From positions 1 through 5,157 of the forward strand of contig CAVESF010000046.1 of assembly GCA_963618495.1 (NCBI GenBank): a stretch of 5,157 nucleotides of DNA. The letters run 5' to 3'. Below, one piece after another: positions 1 through 5,082 of this stretch (positions are counted from its first letter, which is position 1; each line of letters starts with the position of its first letter). Position numbers and translations under genes: made by a program. The notes below the pieces were generated by a model, which saw only the letters and a program-made list of their open reading frames with translations, was not told the origin of the DNA and ran no database searches. Origin of the DNA: Apopatosoma sp963618495. Its GTDB lineage: Bacteria > Bacillota > Clostridia > Oscillospirales > CAG-272.

Positions 1-6
1 TTGACC

Positions 7-35
7 AGTATATCACATTATCCTCCTCTTGTCAA
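7..35 (-). promoter_or_regulatory. SigA-type promoter for a gene off the left edge
   Basis: Reading leftward, TTGACA (positions 35-30) is followed by exactly 17 bases and then TATACT (12-7). That is a perfect -35 box and a 5-of-6 -10 box at the ideal spacing. The start of transcription would fall at about position 1, so the gene lies outside the window. Upstream of the -35 box the DNA is very AT-rich with several T-tracts, as expected for an UP-like region. The spacer also contains AGGAGG (27-22) followed after 5 bases by GTG (16-14), which could instead be a ribosome binding site and start codon of a gene running off the left end. The two readings are not both likely, and the missing sequence would decide. 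Confidence 0.7.
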
Positions 36-93
36 TACTTTTTATAAAAGTTTTTTCGATTTTTTTGAGGTTTTTTCTAATAAATGACCAAGG

Positions 94-133
94 CAAGGAA
101 AACAGTCGAAAAAGCTCACACTTTTTCGACTGT
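94..133 (-). terminator. Intrinsic terminator of the gpmI-DUF1934 operon
   Basis: A perfect 13-base inverted repeat, ACAGTCGAAAAAG (133-121) and CTTTTTCGACTGT (114-102), encloses a 6-base loop (120-115). It is followed leftward by the short tail TTTCCTT (101-95). In the leftward transcript this gives a stable stem with a modest U-rich tail. The tail is poorer than a classic run of U residues, so efficiency is uncertain. The upstream arm is coding: it contains the codons for T-V-E-K before the terminal V and the stop of the DUF1934 gene. The rightward direction has no T-run after the stem, so the element is assigned to the minus strand. Confidence 0.75.
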
Positions 134-547
134 CAGCCTGTATTTTACATTCTGCATGACCATTCCGCGGGATTCCATGACATATTTGAGATAGACCTCG
201 CCGCCTTTTTCGTAATCGACGCTGTTGTCAACGCATTTTGAAGAAACGACAAGCTCGAACGTGCCGAACGGCAATTCATAATTGCAGGGATACCTCTTGC
301 CGCGCTCAAATACGCACGACATTTTTGCGCCGCCGATGCGGGAAAGCGAGACTATATCCCGCTCTCCCGTATCAAAAGACATCGTGTTTTCCACAATATC
401 GCCCTCGCCCGAGATATCTTCTTCATATTTTATGTATATGCGTCCGCCGCGTTTTTCCATCGTGCCATCGCAGGCGATGTTTATATCAAGCTCCTCGCCC
501 TCTGGGTCGCGCTGGGTCGATTTTATTTTCAGCCTTACCTGCTTCAT
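116..547 (-). CDS. DUF1934 domain-containing protein (YwiB-like)
   Basis: This encodes a 143-residue soluble protein of the DUF1934 family, to which Bacillus YwiB belongs. Its molecular function is not established. Family-like features are the segment YEEDISGEGD (41-50) followed by an alternating beta-strand pattern, R-x-G-x-A-K-M around 70-76, FERGKRYPCNYELPFGTFEL (80-99), and a final strand pair from GGEVYLKY (115-122) to the C-terminus. This fits the small lipocalin-like beta-barrel expected for the family. There is no signal peptide or membrane segment. The ATG at 547-545 overlaps the gpmI stop as ATGA, with only a weak AGAAG (556-552) four bases upstream, so translation is probably coupled to gpmI. 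The frame is open nine codons further upstream to an ATG at 574, but that would overlap gpmI more and lacks a better ribosome site. The family call is firm; the role is unknown. Confidence 0.9.
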   Translation of the reverse strand: MKQVRLKIKSTQRDPEGEELDINIACDGTMEKRGGRIYIKYEEDISGEGDIVENTMSFDTGERDIVSLSRIGGAKMSCVFERGKRYPCNYELPFGTFELVVSSKCVDNSVDYEKGGEVYLKYVMESRGMVMQNVKYRLTVEKV

Positions 548-2199
548 TTTACTTCTATAAGGCTTTCTTTCCACATGGAGGGAGCCTCATAGCCGAGCAG
601 ATTTACCGTTGTGGCGGCAACATTTGCAAGACCGAAATCAGCCTGCGGCTTTACCGTGTATTTGTTTTCCGTGAAATTGTCATAGATAATGCAGGGCACA
701 GGATTGAGCGTATGGCTCGTCTTTGCCTTGGGAGAACCGTCGGCATTCTTCTTGAAGGAGCCGGTCTTCTTGTCAAGCTCGTACATTTCATCCGCGTTTC
801 CATGGTCGGCGGTGATTATCGCAACACCCTTTGCCTCGTCAACGGCGGCGATTATTCTTGCAAGCTGGAGGTCAAGCGCTTCCATCGAGCAGATTGTCGC
901 CTCGTAATTGCCTGTGTGACCAACCATATCGCCATTAGGGAAGTTGGCACGGATATACTGATATTTTCCGGATTTGATAACCTCGATAAGCTTATCCGTG
1001 ATGATAGCGCACTGCATCCACGGGCGCTGCTCGAAAGGAACGATATCGGAGGGAATCTCCACATATGTTTCCGTCTTGTCGTCAAACTTGCCGCTCTTGT
1101 TTCCGTTCCAGAAATATGTCACATGACCGTATTTCTGCGTTTCGGAGATTGCAAACTGCGAAATGCCCGTGCCGGCAAGGTATTCGCCCATGGTATTTGT
1201 GATATGAGGAGGAGAAACGAGATATCTCGAGGGAATATGCAGGTCGCCGTCATACTCGAGCATGCCGGCATAAACCACTTTCGGCACGCGAACGCGGTCG
1301 AATTTGTCAAAGTCGGCACCGCCCTCGAATGCCTCGGAAATTTCTATGGCGCGGTCGCCGCGGAAATTGTAGAAGATAACGCTGTCGCCGTCGTTTATGG
1401 TGCCGACGGGCTTGCCGTTTTCGGCAATGACAAATGCAGGCAAATCCTGGTCTATCGCGCCCGTTTCTGCTCTGTAGGTCGTGATTGCCTCTTCGGCGGA
1501 AGCGAACTGTCTGCCCTCGCCGAGCACATGGGTATGCCAGCCCTCCTCAACCATCTTCCAGTTTGCGCCGTAGCGGTCCATGGTAATCTTCATTCTGCCG
1601 CCGCCGGAAGCTGTCTTCACATCGAAGTCAGCTGAGCGGAGCGAAGAGAGAAACTCCTCAAAGGGGCGGACATATTCAAGCGCAGATGTTTCACCGACAT
1701 CTCTTCCGTCCAGCAGGATATGTACGCGAACGCGCTTTATACCGTCCTCCTTGGCATGGGAAATCATCGCCTTGAGATGGTCGATATGGGAATGTACATT
1801 TCCGTCGGAGAAAAGACCGATGAAATGGAGCGTTGAAGCATTTGCTTTCACATTTTCGGTTGCCTCGCTCCATGCCTTGCCAGCAAAGAGCGCACCGCTC
1901 TCGATAGACTGGGAAACAAGCTTTGCGCCCTGTGCGAAAACCTGGCCGCTGCCGAGCGCATTGTGACCAACTTCGGAATTTCCCATATCGTCATCGGAAG
2001 GAAGTCCGACAGCCGTTCCGTGTGCCTTGAGCTTGAGGCAGGGATATTTTGTCATGAGCATATCGAGCGTGGGAGTATAAGCCTTGGAAACAGCGTCGCC
2101 ATCCTTGCCGTTTCCTATACCTACGCCGTCCATGACGATAGTTACGACAGGACCCGCAACGCCGACGGGATTTTTCATTTTATTAAGAATAAGACTCAT
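544..2199 (-). CDS. gpmI: 2,3-bisphosphoglycerate-independent phosphoglycerate mutase, long form
   Basis: It interconverts 3- and 2-phosphoglycerate in glycolysis and gluconeogenesis in the cytosol, through a phosphoserine intermediate and two divalent metals. Of its 551 residues, the expected active-site set is present: D24 in DGVGIG, nucleophile S75 in MGNSEVGHNALG, H136 in SDGNVHSH, DGRD (164-167), GGR (200-202) and DRY (208-210), NFRGDR (278-283), K356 in ETQKYGHVTYFWNG, D424 and H428 in NGDMVGHTG, D465-H466 in TADHGNAD, and H496 in TSHTLNPVP. It is about 40 residues longer than the roughly 510-residue Bacillus enzyme. The extra and variant segments (GGGRMKITMDRY; 370-393; a lysine-rich loop at 476-494) resemble the plant/trypanosomatid class as I recall it. 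The start at 2199 has AAAGGA (2211-2206) six bases upstream; the internal Met 8 has no ribosome site. It is first gene of an operon with DUF1934 and is complete. Confidence 0.97.
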   Translation of the reverse strand: MSLILNKMKNPVGVAGPVVTIVMDGVGIGNGKDGDAVSKAYTPTLDMLMTKYPCLKLKAHGTAVGLPSDDDMGNSEVGHNALGSGQVFAQGAKLVSQSIESGALFAGKAWSEATENVKANASTLHFIGLFSDGNVHSHIDHLKAMISHAKEDGIKRVRVHILLDGRDVGETSALEYVRPFEEFLSSLRSADFDVKTASGGGRMKITMDRYGANWKMVEEGWHTHVLGEGRQFASAEEAITTYRAETGAIDQDLPAFVIAENGKPVGTINDGDSVIFYNFRGDRAIEISEAFEGGADFDKFDRVRVPKVVYAGMLEYDGDLHIPSRYLVSPPHITNTMGEYLAGTGISQFAISETQKYGHVTYFWNGNKSGKFDDKTETYVEIPSDIVPFEQRPWMQCAIITDKLIEVIKSGKYQYIRANFPNGDMVGHTGNYEATICSMEALDLQLARIIAAVDEAKGVAIITADHGNADEMYELDKKTGSFKKNADGSPKAKTSHTLNPVPCIIYDNFTENKYTVKPQADFGLANVAATTVNLLGYEAPSMWKESLIEVK

Positions 2200-2240
2200 T
2201 TTTTATCCTTTCTGTTATAATTGAATTTTCTTTCCGATTT

Positions 2241-2269
2241 ATTATATAACGAAGTGTGGCTTTTGTCAA
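2241..2269 (-). promoter_or_regulatory. Consensus SigA promoter of gpmI operon
   Basis: Reading leftward, TTGACA (2269-2264), a 17-base spacer (2263-2247) and TATAAT (2246-2241) form a full consensus promoter with both hexamers perfect. Transcription should begin near 2234, giving a leader of about 35 bases before the gpmI ATG at 2199. That leader holds the AAAGGA ribosome site and has no room for a riboswitch. A perfect consensus suggests strong, largely constitutive expression, as expected for a glycolytic gene. It sits in the 96 bases between the YitT gene stop and gpmI, so gpmI can be transcribed independently of the gene upstream. Confidence 0.92.
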
Positions 2270-2295
2270 CGGTATATGTGATTTTTACAGGAAAG

Positions 2296-3225
2296 TCACA
2301 TTTGCTTCTTCGTTCCGCGCTTGGGATAGAGCGGAACGTTTTCGCCGCCGTTTTCGTTGAAGCCCTCTCCTATCGCCTGCGTCACCTCCGTGAGAACGAC
2401 AAACGCATTTTTATCTATACCGCGTATTATGTTTTTCAGCCTGTAAATCTCATTTTTCTTGACGACACAGACTATGGCGCGTCCCTCTTTTCGCGTATAC
2501 CAGCCCTCGCTTTCAAGCAGGGTTATGCCGCGCTCCAGCTCTGCCGAGATAGCCTCGGCTATCTCATCATATTTACCCGAGAAAATAAGCGCAAGTCTCG
2601 CCTTTTCAAATCCGCTCACCGTCATATCGAGTACCGTGGTGAAGAGGAAAACGGCAACGGCGGAATAAAGTACCGTCATATAATTACCCGTGAGTACGGC
2701 GGCAAAGGCTATTATCGCGCAGTCGCAGACAAACATCAGCTTCGACGGGGAGAAATGCGGAAATTTCACTTTCAGGATGAAGCCGACAATATCCGTGCCG
2801 CCCGTAGTATATCCGCGCGAAAACAGTATGCCGAGCGAAGATCCGAGTATGACTGCACCGAGCACAGCACAGAGAAATCCGTTTTCCTCCGGTGCATTGA
2901 CACCGGGCGGGAATATGCCTATGATATCCGTAATATCTATGGCAAGTGAAGAAACAAGCATTCCGAGTATACCCTTGATGCTCGCACGGATGCCGTAGAA
3001 ATATGTGAAAAAAATCATAAGCGGGATATTGATGATGATTATCATCGTGCCTATCGGCAGGCGCACAAGTCCCGCGTTATAGAGTGCCGTCGCGATGCCG
3101 GACGCACCGCCGACATATACATTTCCCGGGATGAGAAACATATTGTACGCCGCGCCGTAGAGTATTCCGCCGAGGAGCAGATATGCGGCATCCGTGAGAA
3201 GTTCTTTCCATTTGATTTTTGACAT
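2296..3225 (-). CDS. YitT family membrane protein with C-terminal DUF2179 domain
   Basis: This 309-residue integral membrane protein belongs to the YitT/YpjC/YqfU group. Its transported substrate or role is not established. About six hydrophobic segments are visible by eye, near 12-32, 59-78, 84-105, 117-137, 163-180 and 184-202. Two motifs typical of the family are PGNVYVGGASGIA (33-45) and GYTTGGTDIV (138-147). From about residue 208 a soluble DUF2179 domain follows, including GITLLESEGWYTRKEGR (233-249) and KKNEIYRLKNIIRGID (256-271); it is probably cytoplasmic. A Gly/Asn and Lys-rich tail ends the protein. The start at 3225 is chosen because AAGGAGG (3237-3231) lies five bases upstream. 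An in-frame ATG at 3240 lies on the far side of that site and would place it inside the gene. Next gene leftward is gpmI, with its own promoter; the gene to the right is divergent. Confidence 0.93.
   Translation of the reverse strand: MSKIKWKELLTDAAYLLLGGILYGAAYNMFLIPGNVYVGGASGIATALYNAGLVRLPIGTMIIIINIPLMIFFTYFYGIRASIKGILGMLVSSLAIDITDIIGIFPPGVNAPEENGFLCAVLGAVILGSSLGILFSRGYTTGGTDIVGFILKVKFPHFSPSKLMFVCDCAIIAFAAVLTGNYMTVLYSAVAVFLFTTVLDMTVSGFEKARLALIFSGKYDEIAEAISAELERGITLLESEGWYTRKEGRAIVCVVKKNEIYRLKNIIRGIDKNAFVVLTEVTQAIGEGFNENGGENVPLYPKRGTKKQM
2311..2338 (-). repeat. Inverted repeat at the 3' end of the YitT gene
   Basis: CGTTCCGC (2311-2318) and GCGGAACG (2331-2338) are a perfect 8-base inverted repeat around a 12-base loop, all inside the last codons of the YitT gene. 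In the leftward mRNA it would form a hairpin about ten bases before the stop codon. There is no T-run after it (AAGAAGCAAATG follows), so it is not a standard intrinsic terminator. It could slow RNA decay or be chance within coding sequence. Confidence 0.5.
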
Positions 3226-3230
3226 AGCAG

Positions 3231-3237
3231 CCTCCTT
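3231..3237 (-). promoter_or_regulatory. Ribosome binding site that fixes the YitT gene start
   Basis: AAGGAGG on the minus strand is a near-perfect Shine-Dalgarno sequence, five bases before the ATG at 3225-3223. It excludes the earlier in-frame ATG at 3240, which lies just upstream of this site and has no good ribosome site of its own. Confidence 0.85.
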
Positions 3238-3243
3238 CATATT

Positions 3244-3259
3244 TTCCGCCTGCGCGGAA
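3244..3259. repeat. TTCCGC/GCGGAA inverted repeat, possible operator
   Basis: A perfect 6-base inverted repeat with a 4-base centre (CTGC) lies between the divergent starts, beside the palindromic AT-rich -10 region. Depending on where the leftward transcript begins, it is either an operator-like site in DNA or a small hairpin in the YitT gene leader. The same TTCCGC and GCGGAA arms recur, with wider spacing, in the inverted repeat at 2311-2338. Confidence 0.5.
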
Positions 3260-3284
3260 TATAAATTTATAAGTACAAGCCCAA

Positions 3285-3290
3285 AAAGGA
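3285..3290 (+). promoter_or_regulatory. Ribosome binding site for the flippase GTG start
   Basis: AAAGGA ends seven bases before the GTG at 3298, which supports GTG as start codon. A competing reading is GGGGTGAT (3295-3302), which resembles the extended anti-anti-SD stretch GAGGTGAT and lies four bases before an in-frame TTG at 3307. Both starts avoid ATG, and the first ATG in a plausible place (3331) has no ribosome site. Confidence 0.6.
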
Positions 3291-3297
3291 TTTCGGG

Positions 3298-4866
3298 GTG
3301 ATTTTTTTGAATCGGGTAAAGAAATTTTTCATGAATGCGCTGATAATGGGCGCATCCGCCATCTTCATGCGCGCGGTCTCCGTCTGCTGGAGCGCATATG
3401 TGGCAAACAAAATAGGCGCGGAGGGTTCGGGACTTTTTGCGCTCATCATGAGCGTATATGCCTTTGCCGTCACGCTCGCCTGCTCAGGCATAAATCTTGC
3501 CGTAATGCGGCTAGTCTCGCAGGAGATAGGTCTGGGGAACGACGGCAATGCCGTCGCCATAATGAAAAAATGCGTTGGCTATTGCCTTTTTTTCGGCATC
3601 GGCGCGGGTCTTCTGCTTTTCTCCTTTTCGGGCGCGATAGCAAATAATATCCTCTGCGACGCGCGAACGGAACTTTCTCTGCGCGCTCTCTCGGTAAGCC
3701 TGCCTTTCATAGCGCTCTCAAATGTATTTTCGGGATATTTTTCCGCCGTGCGCCGCGTATATAAAAATGCCGCCTCGGGAATCGCCGAGCAGTTTGTGAA
3801 AATAGGAATAACAGTAGTCTTTCTTTTTATTATAGCGCCGCGCGGCATAGAATATGCCTGCCTTGCGCTCGTTCTCGGCTCGTGCATCGCAGAGGCGCTC
3901 TCGTTTTTCTATATGCTCGCGCTTTATATTTCCGATAAGAAAAAACATCTCTCATGGAAAAACGCCTCGGGCAAAAAGAAAAATTTCCTGCCGCAGATAT
4001 CCGGCATCGCCCTGCCGATAGCGCTGAGCTCGTATCTGCGCTCGGGGCTTGTGACGGCAGAACATGTTCTCATCCCGATAGGGCTGAAAAAATCGGGTGC
4101 CGATGCCGCGGCGGCACTCGCCTCCTACGGCACGATTCACGGCATGGTACTGCCGCTCATTCTCTTTCCCTCTGCCGTCTGCATCACCTTTGCAAGCCTG
4201 ATAATCCCCGAGCTTTCCGAGCTGGACGCGAAATACAAAACCGTCTACGGAAACGCTCATATCTGCTATATCGTGAAGCGCGCCTTGAAATTCGCATCGG
4301 TTTTTGCCATAGGCACGGCGGGCATTTTCATCTGCTTTGCCGAGCCGCTCGGAAATCTGATATATCCCGGCACACAGGCGGCAAAATATATCGGCATTTT
4401 CGCCGCCGCCATCCCCGTCATGTATACCGACACCGCAGTCGATGGTATGCTCAAGGGTCTGGGGCAACAGCTCAGCTCCATGCGCTATAATATAATCGAT
4501 GCCGCGGTCAGCGTCGCTCTCGTGTATACACTCCTGCCGAAATTCGGCATATACGGATATGTGATATGCGTTTTCGTCTGCGAAATACTCAATTTCTCGC
4601 TCAGCATCGGCAGACTGATAACCGTCACAGGCGCAAAAATCTCCCTGCCGACCATAACCGCCGCACCCGTCTGCTGTATCGCGGGTGCCGCCTCGCTCTC
4701 TCTCATATTATGCCGCCTTTTCGGCTTTGCGCTTGATACCGCGCCGAAATGCGCCGCCGCCATAATCGCAACAATTATCCTGTATCTGCTCCTGATGGCA
4801 GGCGTTTCCGCCGTGAGCCGTGAGGAGATAAACTGGTTTTGCTCGATTTTCAGAAAAGAAGGCTGA
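3298..4866 (+). CDS. SpoVB/MurJ-like polysaccharide (lipid-linked precursor) flippase, MOP superfamily
   Basis: The 522-residue polytopic membrane protein belongs to the polysaccharide biosynthesis/SpoVB branch of the MOP (MATE-like) flippases. Family members move lipid-linked peptidoglycan or polysaccharide precursors across the membrane. About 14 hydrophobic segments are visible by eye (from about 12-35 to 481-505), the usual number for this fold. Family-like features are the N-terminal LIMGASAIFMRAVSVCWSAYVANKIGAEGSGLF region (15-47, with the conserved IGAEGxGLF), the second-helix G-I-N-L-A-V (64-69), SGYFSAVRRVYKNAASGIAEQ (145-165), and DGMLKGLGQQ (382-391). The charged loop 212-229 (DKKKHLSW, GKKKNF) is probably cytoplasmic and splits the two halves. 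The start is GTG at 3298 (TTG at 3307 is an alternative). SpoVB is a sporulation protein, but paralogs occur widely, so a sporulation role is not shown. Convergent with the partial gene to the right. Confidence 0.88.
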   Translation: MIFLNRVKKFFMNALIMGASAIFMRAVSVCWSAYVANKIGAEGSGLFALIMSVYAFAVTLACSGINLAVMRLVSQEIGLGNDGNAVAIMKKCVGYCLFFGIGAGLLLFSFSGAIANNILCDARTELSLRALSVSLPFIALSNVFSGYFSAVRRVYKNAASGIAEQFVKIGITVVFLFIIAPRGIEYACLALVLGSCIAEALSFFYMLALYISDKKKHLSWKNASGKKKNFLPQISGIALPIALSSYLRSGLVTAEHVLIPIGLKKSGADAAAALASYGTIHGMVLPLILFPSAVCITFASLIIPELSELDAKYKTVYGNAHICYIVKRALKFASVFAIGTAGIFICFAEPLGNLIYPGTQAAKYIGIFAAAIPVMYTDTAVDGMLKGLGQQLSSMRYNIIDAAVSVALVYTLLPKFGIYGYVICVFVCEILNFSLSIGRLITVTGAKISLPTITAAPVCCIAGAASLSLILCRLFGFALDTAPKCAAAIIATIILYLLLMAGVSAVSREEINWFCSIFRKEG

Positions 4867-4869
4867 CTC

Positions 4870-4938
4870 TTATAATAATTGTACCATGTTCCCCCAAAAA
4901 ATCCATATTTTTGCGTAAAAAAGCCGAAAATTTTTCAT
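4870..4938 (-). CDS. Possible 22-residue small protein (weak)
   Basis: An ATG at 4938-4936 lies five bases after GAGG (4947-4944, within GAGGTGA) and opens a 22-codon frame that ends in TAA at 4872-4870. The peptide begins MKNFRLFYAK and continues with IWIFWGNMVQ and two Leu. It is basic at its N-terminus and rich in aromatic and aliphatic residues, so it could insert in a membrane. It lies antisense to the 3' end of the flippase transcript. Against it: the frame is short, the sequence is AT-rich spacer, no convincing promoter is visible upstream on the minus strand, and no terminator follows. It should be treated as a candidate only. Confidence 0.2.
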   Translation of the reverse strand: MKNFRLFYAKIWIFWGNMVQLL

Positions 4939-5000
4939 TTTCACCTCATAAAAATGCATATTCCGACCGCTCTGGCGGGAGCCGCTTGATAAGTGCTCAT

Positions 5001-5017
5001 GCCTTATAATATAAGGC
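5001..5017. repeat. 17-base palindrome GCCTTATA-A-TATAAGGC
   Basis: Perfect 8-base arms surround a single central A. As RNA it would fold with 6 pairs and a 5-base loop. On the plus strand it contains TATAAT (5005-5010), but the nearest -35-like TTGATA (4986-4991) is only 13 bases away, so it is a poor promoter. It could be a protein-binding site or a hairpin in a 3' untranslated region. Confidence 0.55.
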
Positions 5018-5038
5018 GGTAAAGCCATCTCGCAGAAT

Positions 5039-5082
5039 CAGCCGCCCTGCTCGGACGAGCATGGCGGCTGTTCTCATTTCAT
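5039..5082 (+). terminator. Strong hairpin with T-rich tail, probable terminator
   Basis: CAGCCGCC (5039-5046) pairs with GGCGGCTG (5063-5070). After one C-T mismatch, TGCTC (5048-5052) pairs with GAGCA (5057-5061) around the loop GGAC. In the plus direction the stem is followed by TTCTCATTTCAT, moderately T-rich but interrupted. In the minus direction the following bases (ATTCTGCGAG) are not T-rich. It therefore fits best as terminator of rightward transcription, either the flippase mRNA with a long 3' end or a small RNA in the spacer. It lies only 12 bases beyond the stop of the leftward partial gene and may also protect or end that transcript. Confidence 0.5.

Larger units (their letters stand above)
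3226..3297. promoter_or_regulatory. Divergent control region between YitT and flippase genes
   Basis: The 72 bases between the two divergent starts must hold both promoters or their operators. Two palindromes stand out: TTCCGC-CTGC-GCGGAA (3244-3259) and the directly adjoining TATAAATTTATA (3260-3271). The second can supply a -10 box on either strand. Rightward, TTCATA (3236-3241), 18 bases and TATAAA (3260-3265) form a moderate promoter for the flippase gene. Leftward, TATAAA (3271-3266) or TATATT (3263-3258) could serve the YitT gene, but I find no good -35 box at the right distance. Promoter calls here are weaker than those at 7-35 and 2241-2269. A shared regulator binding the GC-rich palindrome is possible but only inferred. 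Confidence 0.5.
4867..5082. other. 216-base intergenic region with hairpins, no confident gene
   Basis: This spacer between convergent genes has two parts. Positions 4867-4960 are strongly AT-rich with A and T runs, and hold TATAAT (4871-4876) on the plus strand and a 22-codon minus-strand mini-ORF. Positions 4961-5070 are GC-rich and contain several inverted repeats: CCGC/GCGG (4967-4970 with 4975-4978), GGC-GGGA-GCC (4974-4983, a GNRA-type loop sequence), GCCTTATA/TATAAGGC (5001-5017) and a strong hairpin at 5039-5070. ACCGC (4966-4970) can also pair with GCGGT (5016-5020), closing a larger domain. I recognise no known riboswitch, tRNA or other RNA family here. It may simply be two 3' untranslated regions with terminators, or a small structured RNA. 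Confidence 0.5.

Noticed and set aside
1..35. TTGAC...GTCAA inverted repeat enclosing the left-edge promoter.
   Set aside because: Five-base arms 25 bases apart are expected by chance, and one arm is simply the -35 box.
238..1635. A 465-codon open frame on the plus strand opposite gpmI.
   Set aside because: It is an antisense shadow of a gene with every catalytic motif in place. Its translation is rich in Arg, Cys and His without domain pattern, and it has no ribosome site.
2277..2300. TGTGA and TCACA inverted repeat, resembling a CRP site.
   Set aside because: The half-sites are 14 bases apart rather than 6, and one half includes the stop codon of the YitT gene. It folds only weakly.
2221..2949. 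A 242-codon plus-strand frame opposite the YitT gene.
   Set aside because: It is antisense to a gene with clear family motifs, and the translated product is low-quality, charged sequence with no recognisable domain.
3952..4490. Frames of 171 and 178 codons overlapping the flippase gene on both strands.
   Set aside because: They lie wholly inside a gene with a coherent 14-helix pattern and are explained by its codon composition.
4986..5010. TTGATA and TATAAT as a rightward promoter inside the spacer.
   Set aside because: The spacing is only 13 bases, too short for SigA-type recognition.
4961..5040. A riboswitch (fluoride- or ZTP-like) in the GC-rich spacer.
   Set aside because: Only scattered similarity was seen, without the invariant core, and no gene start lies downstream in either direction to be controlled.
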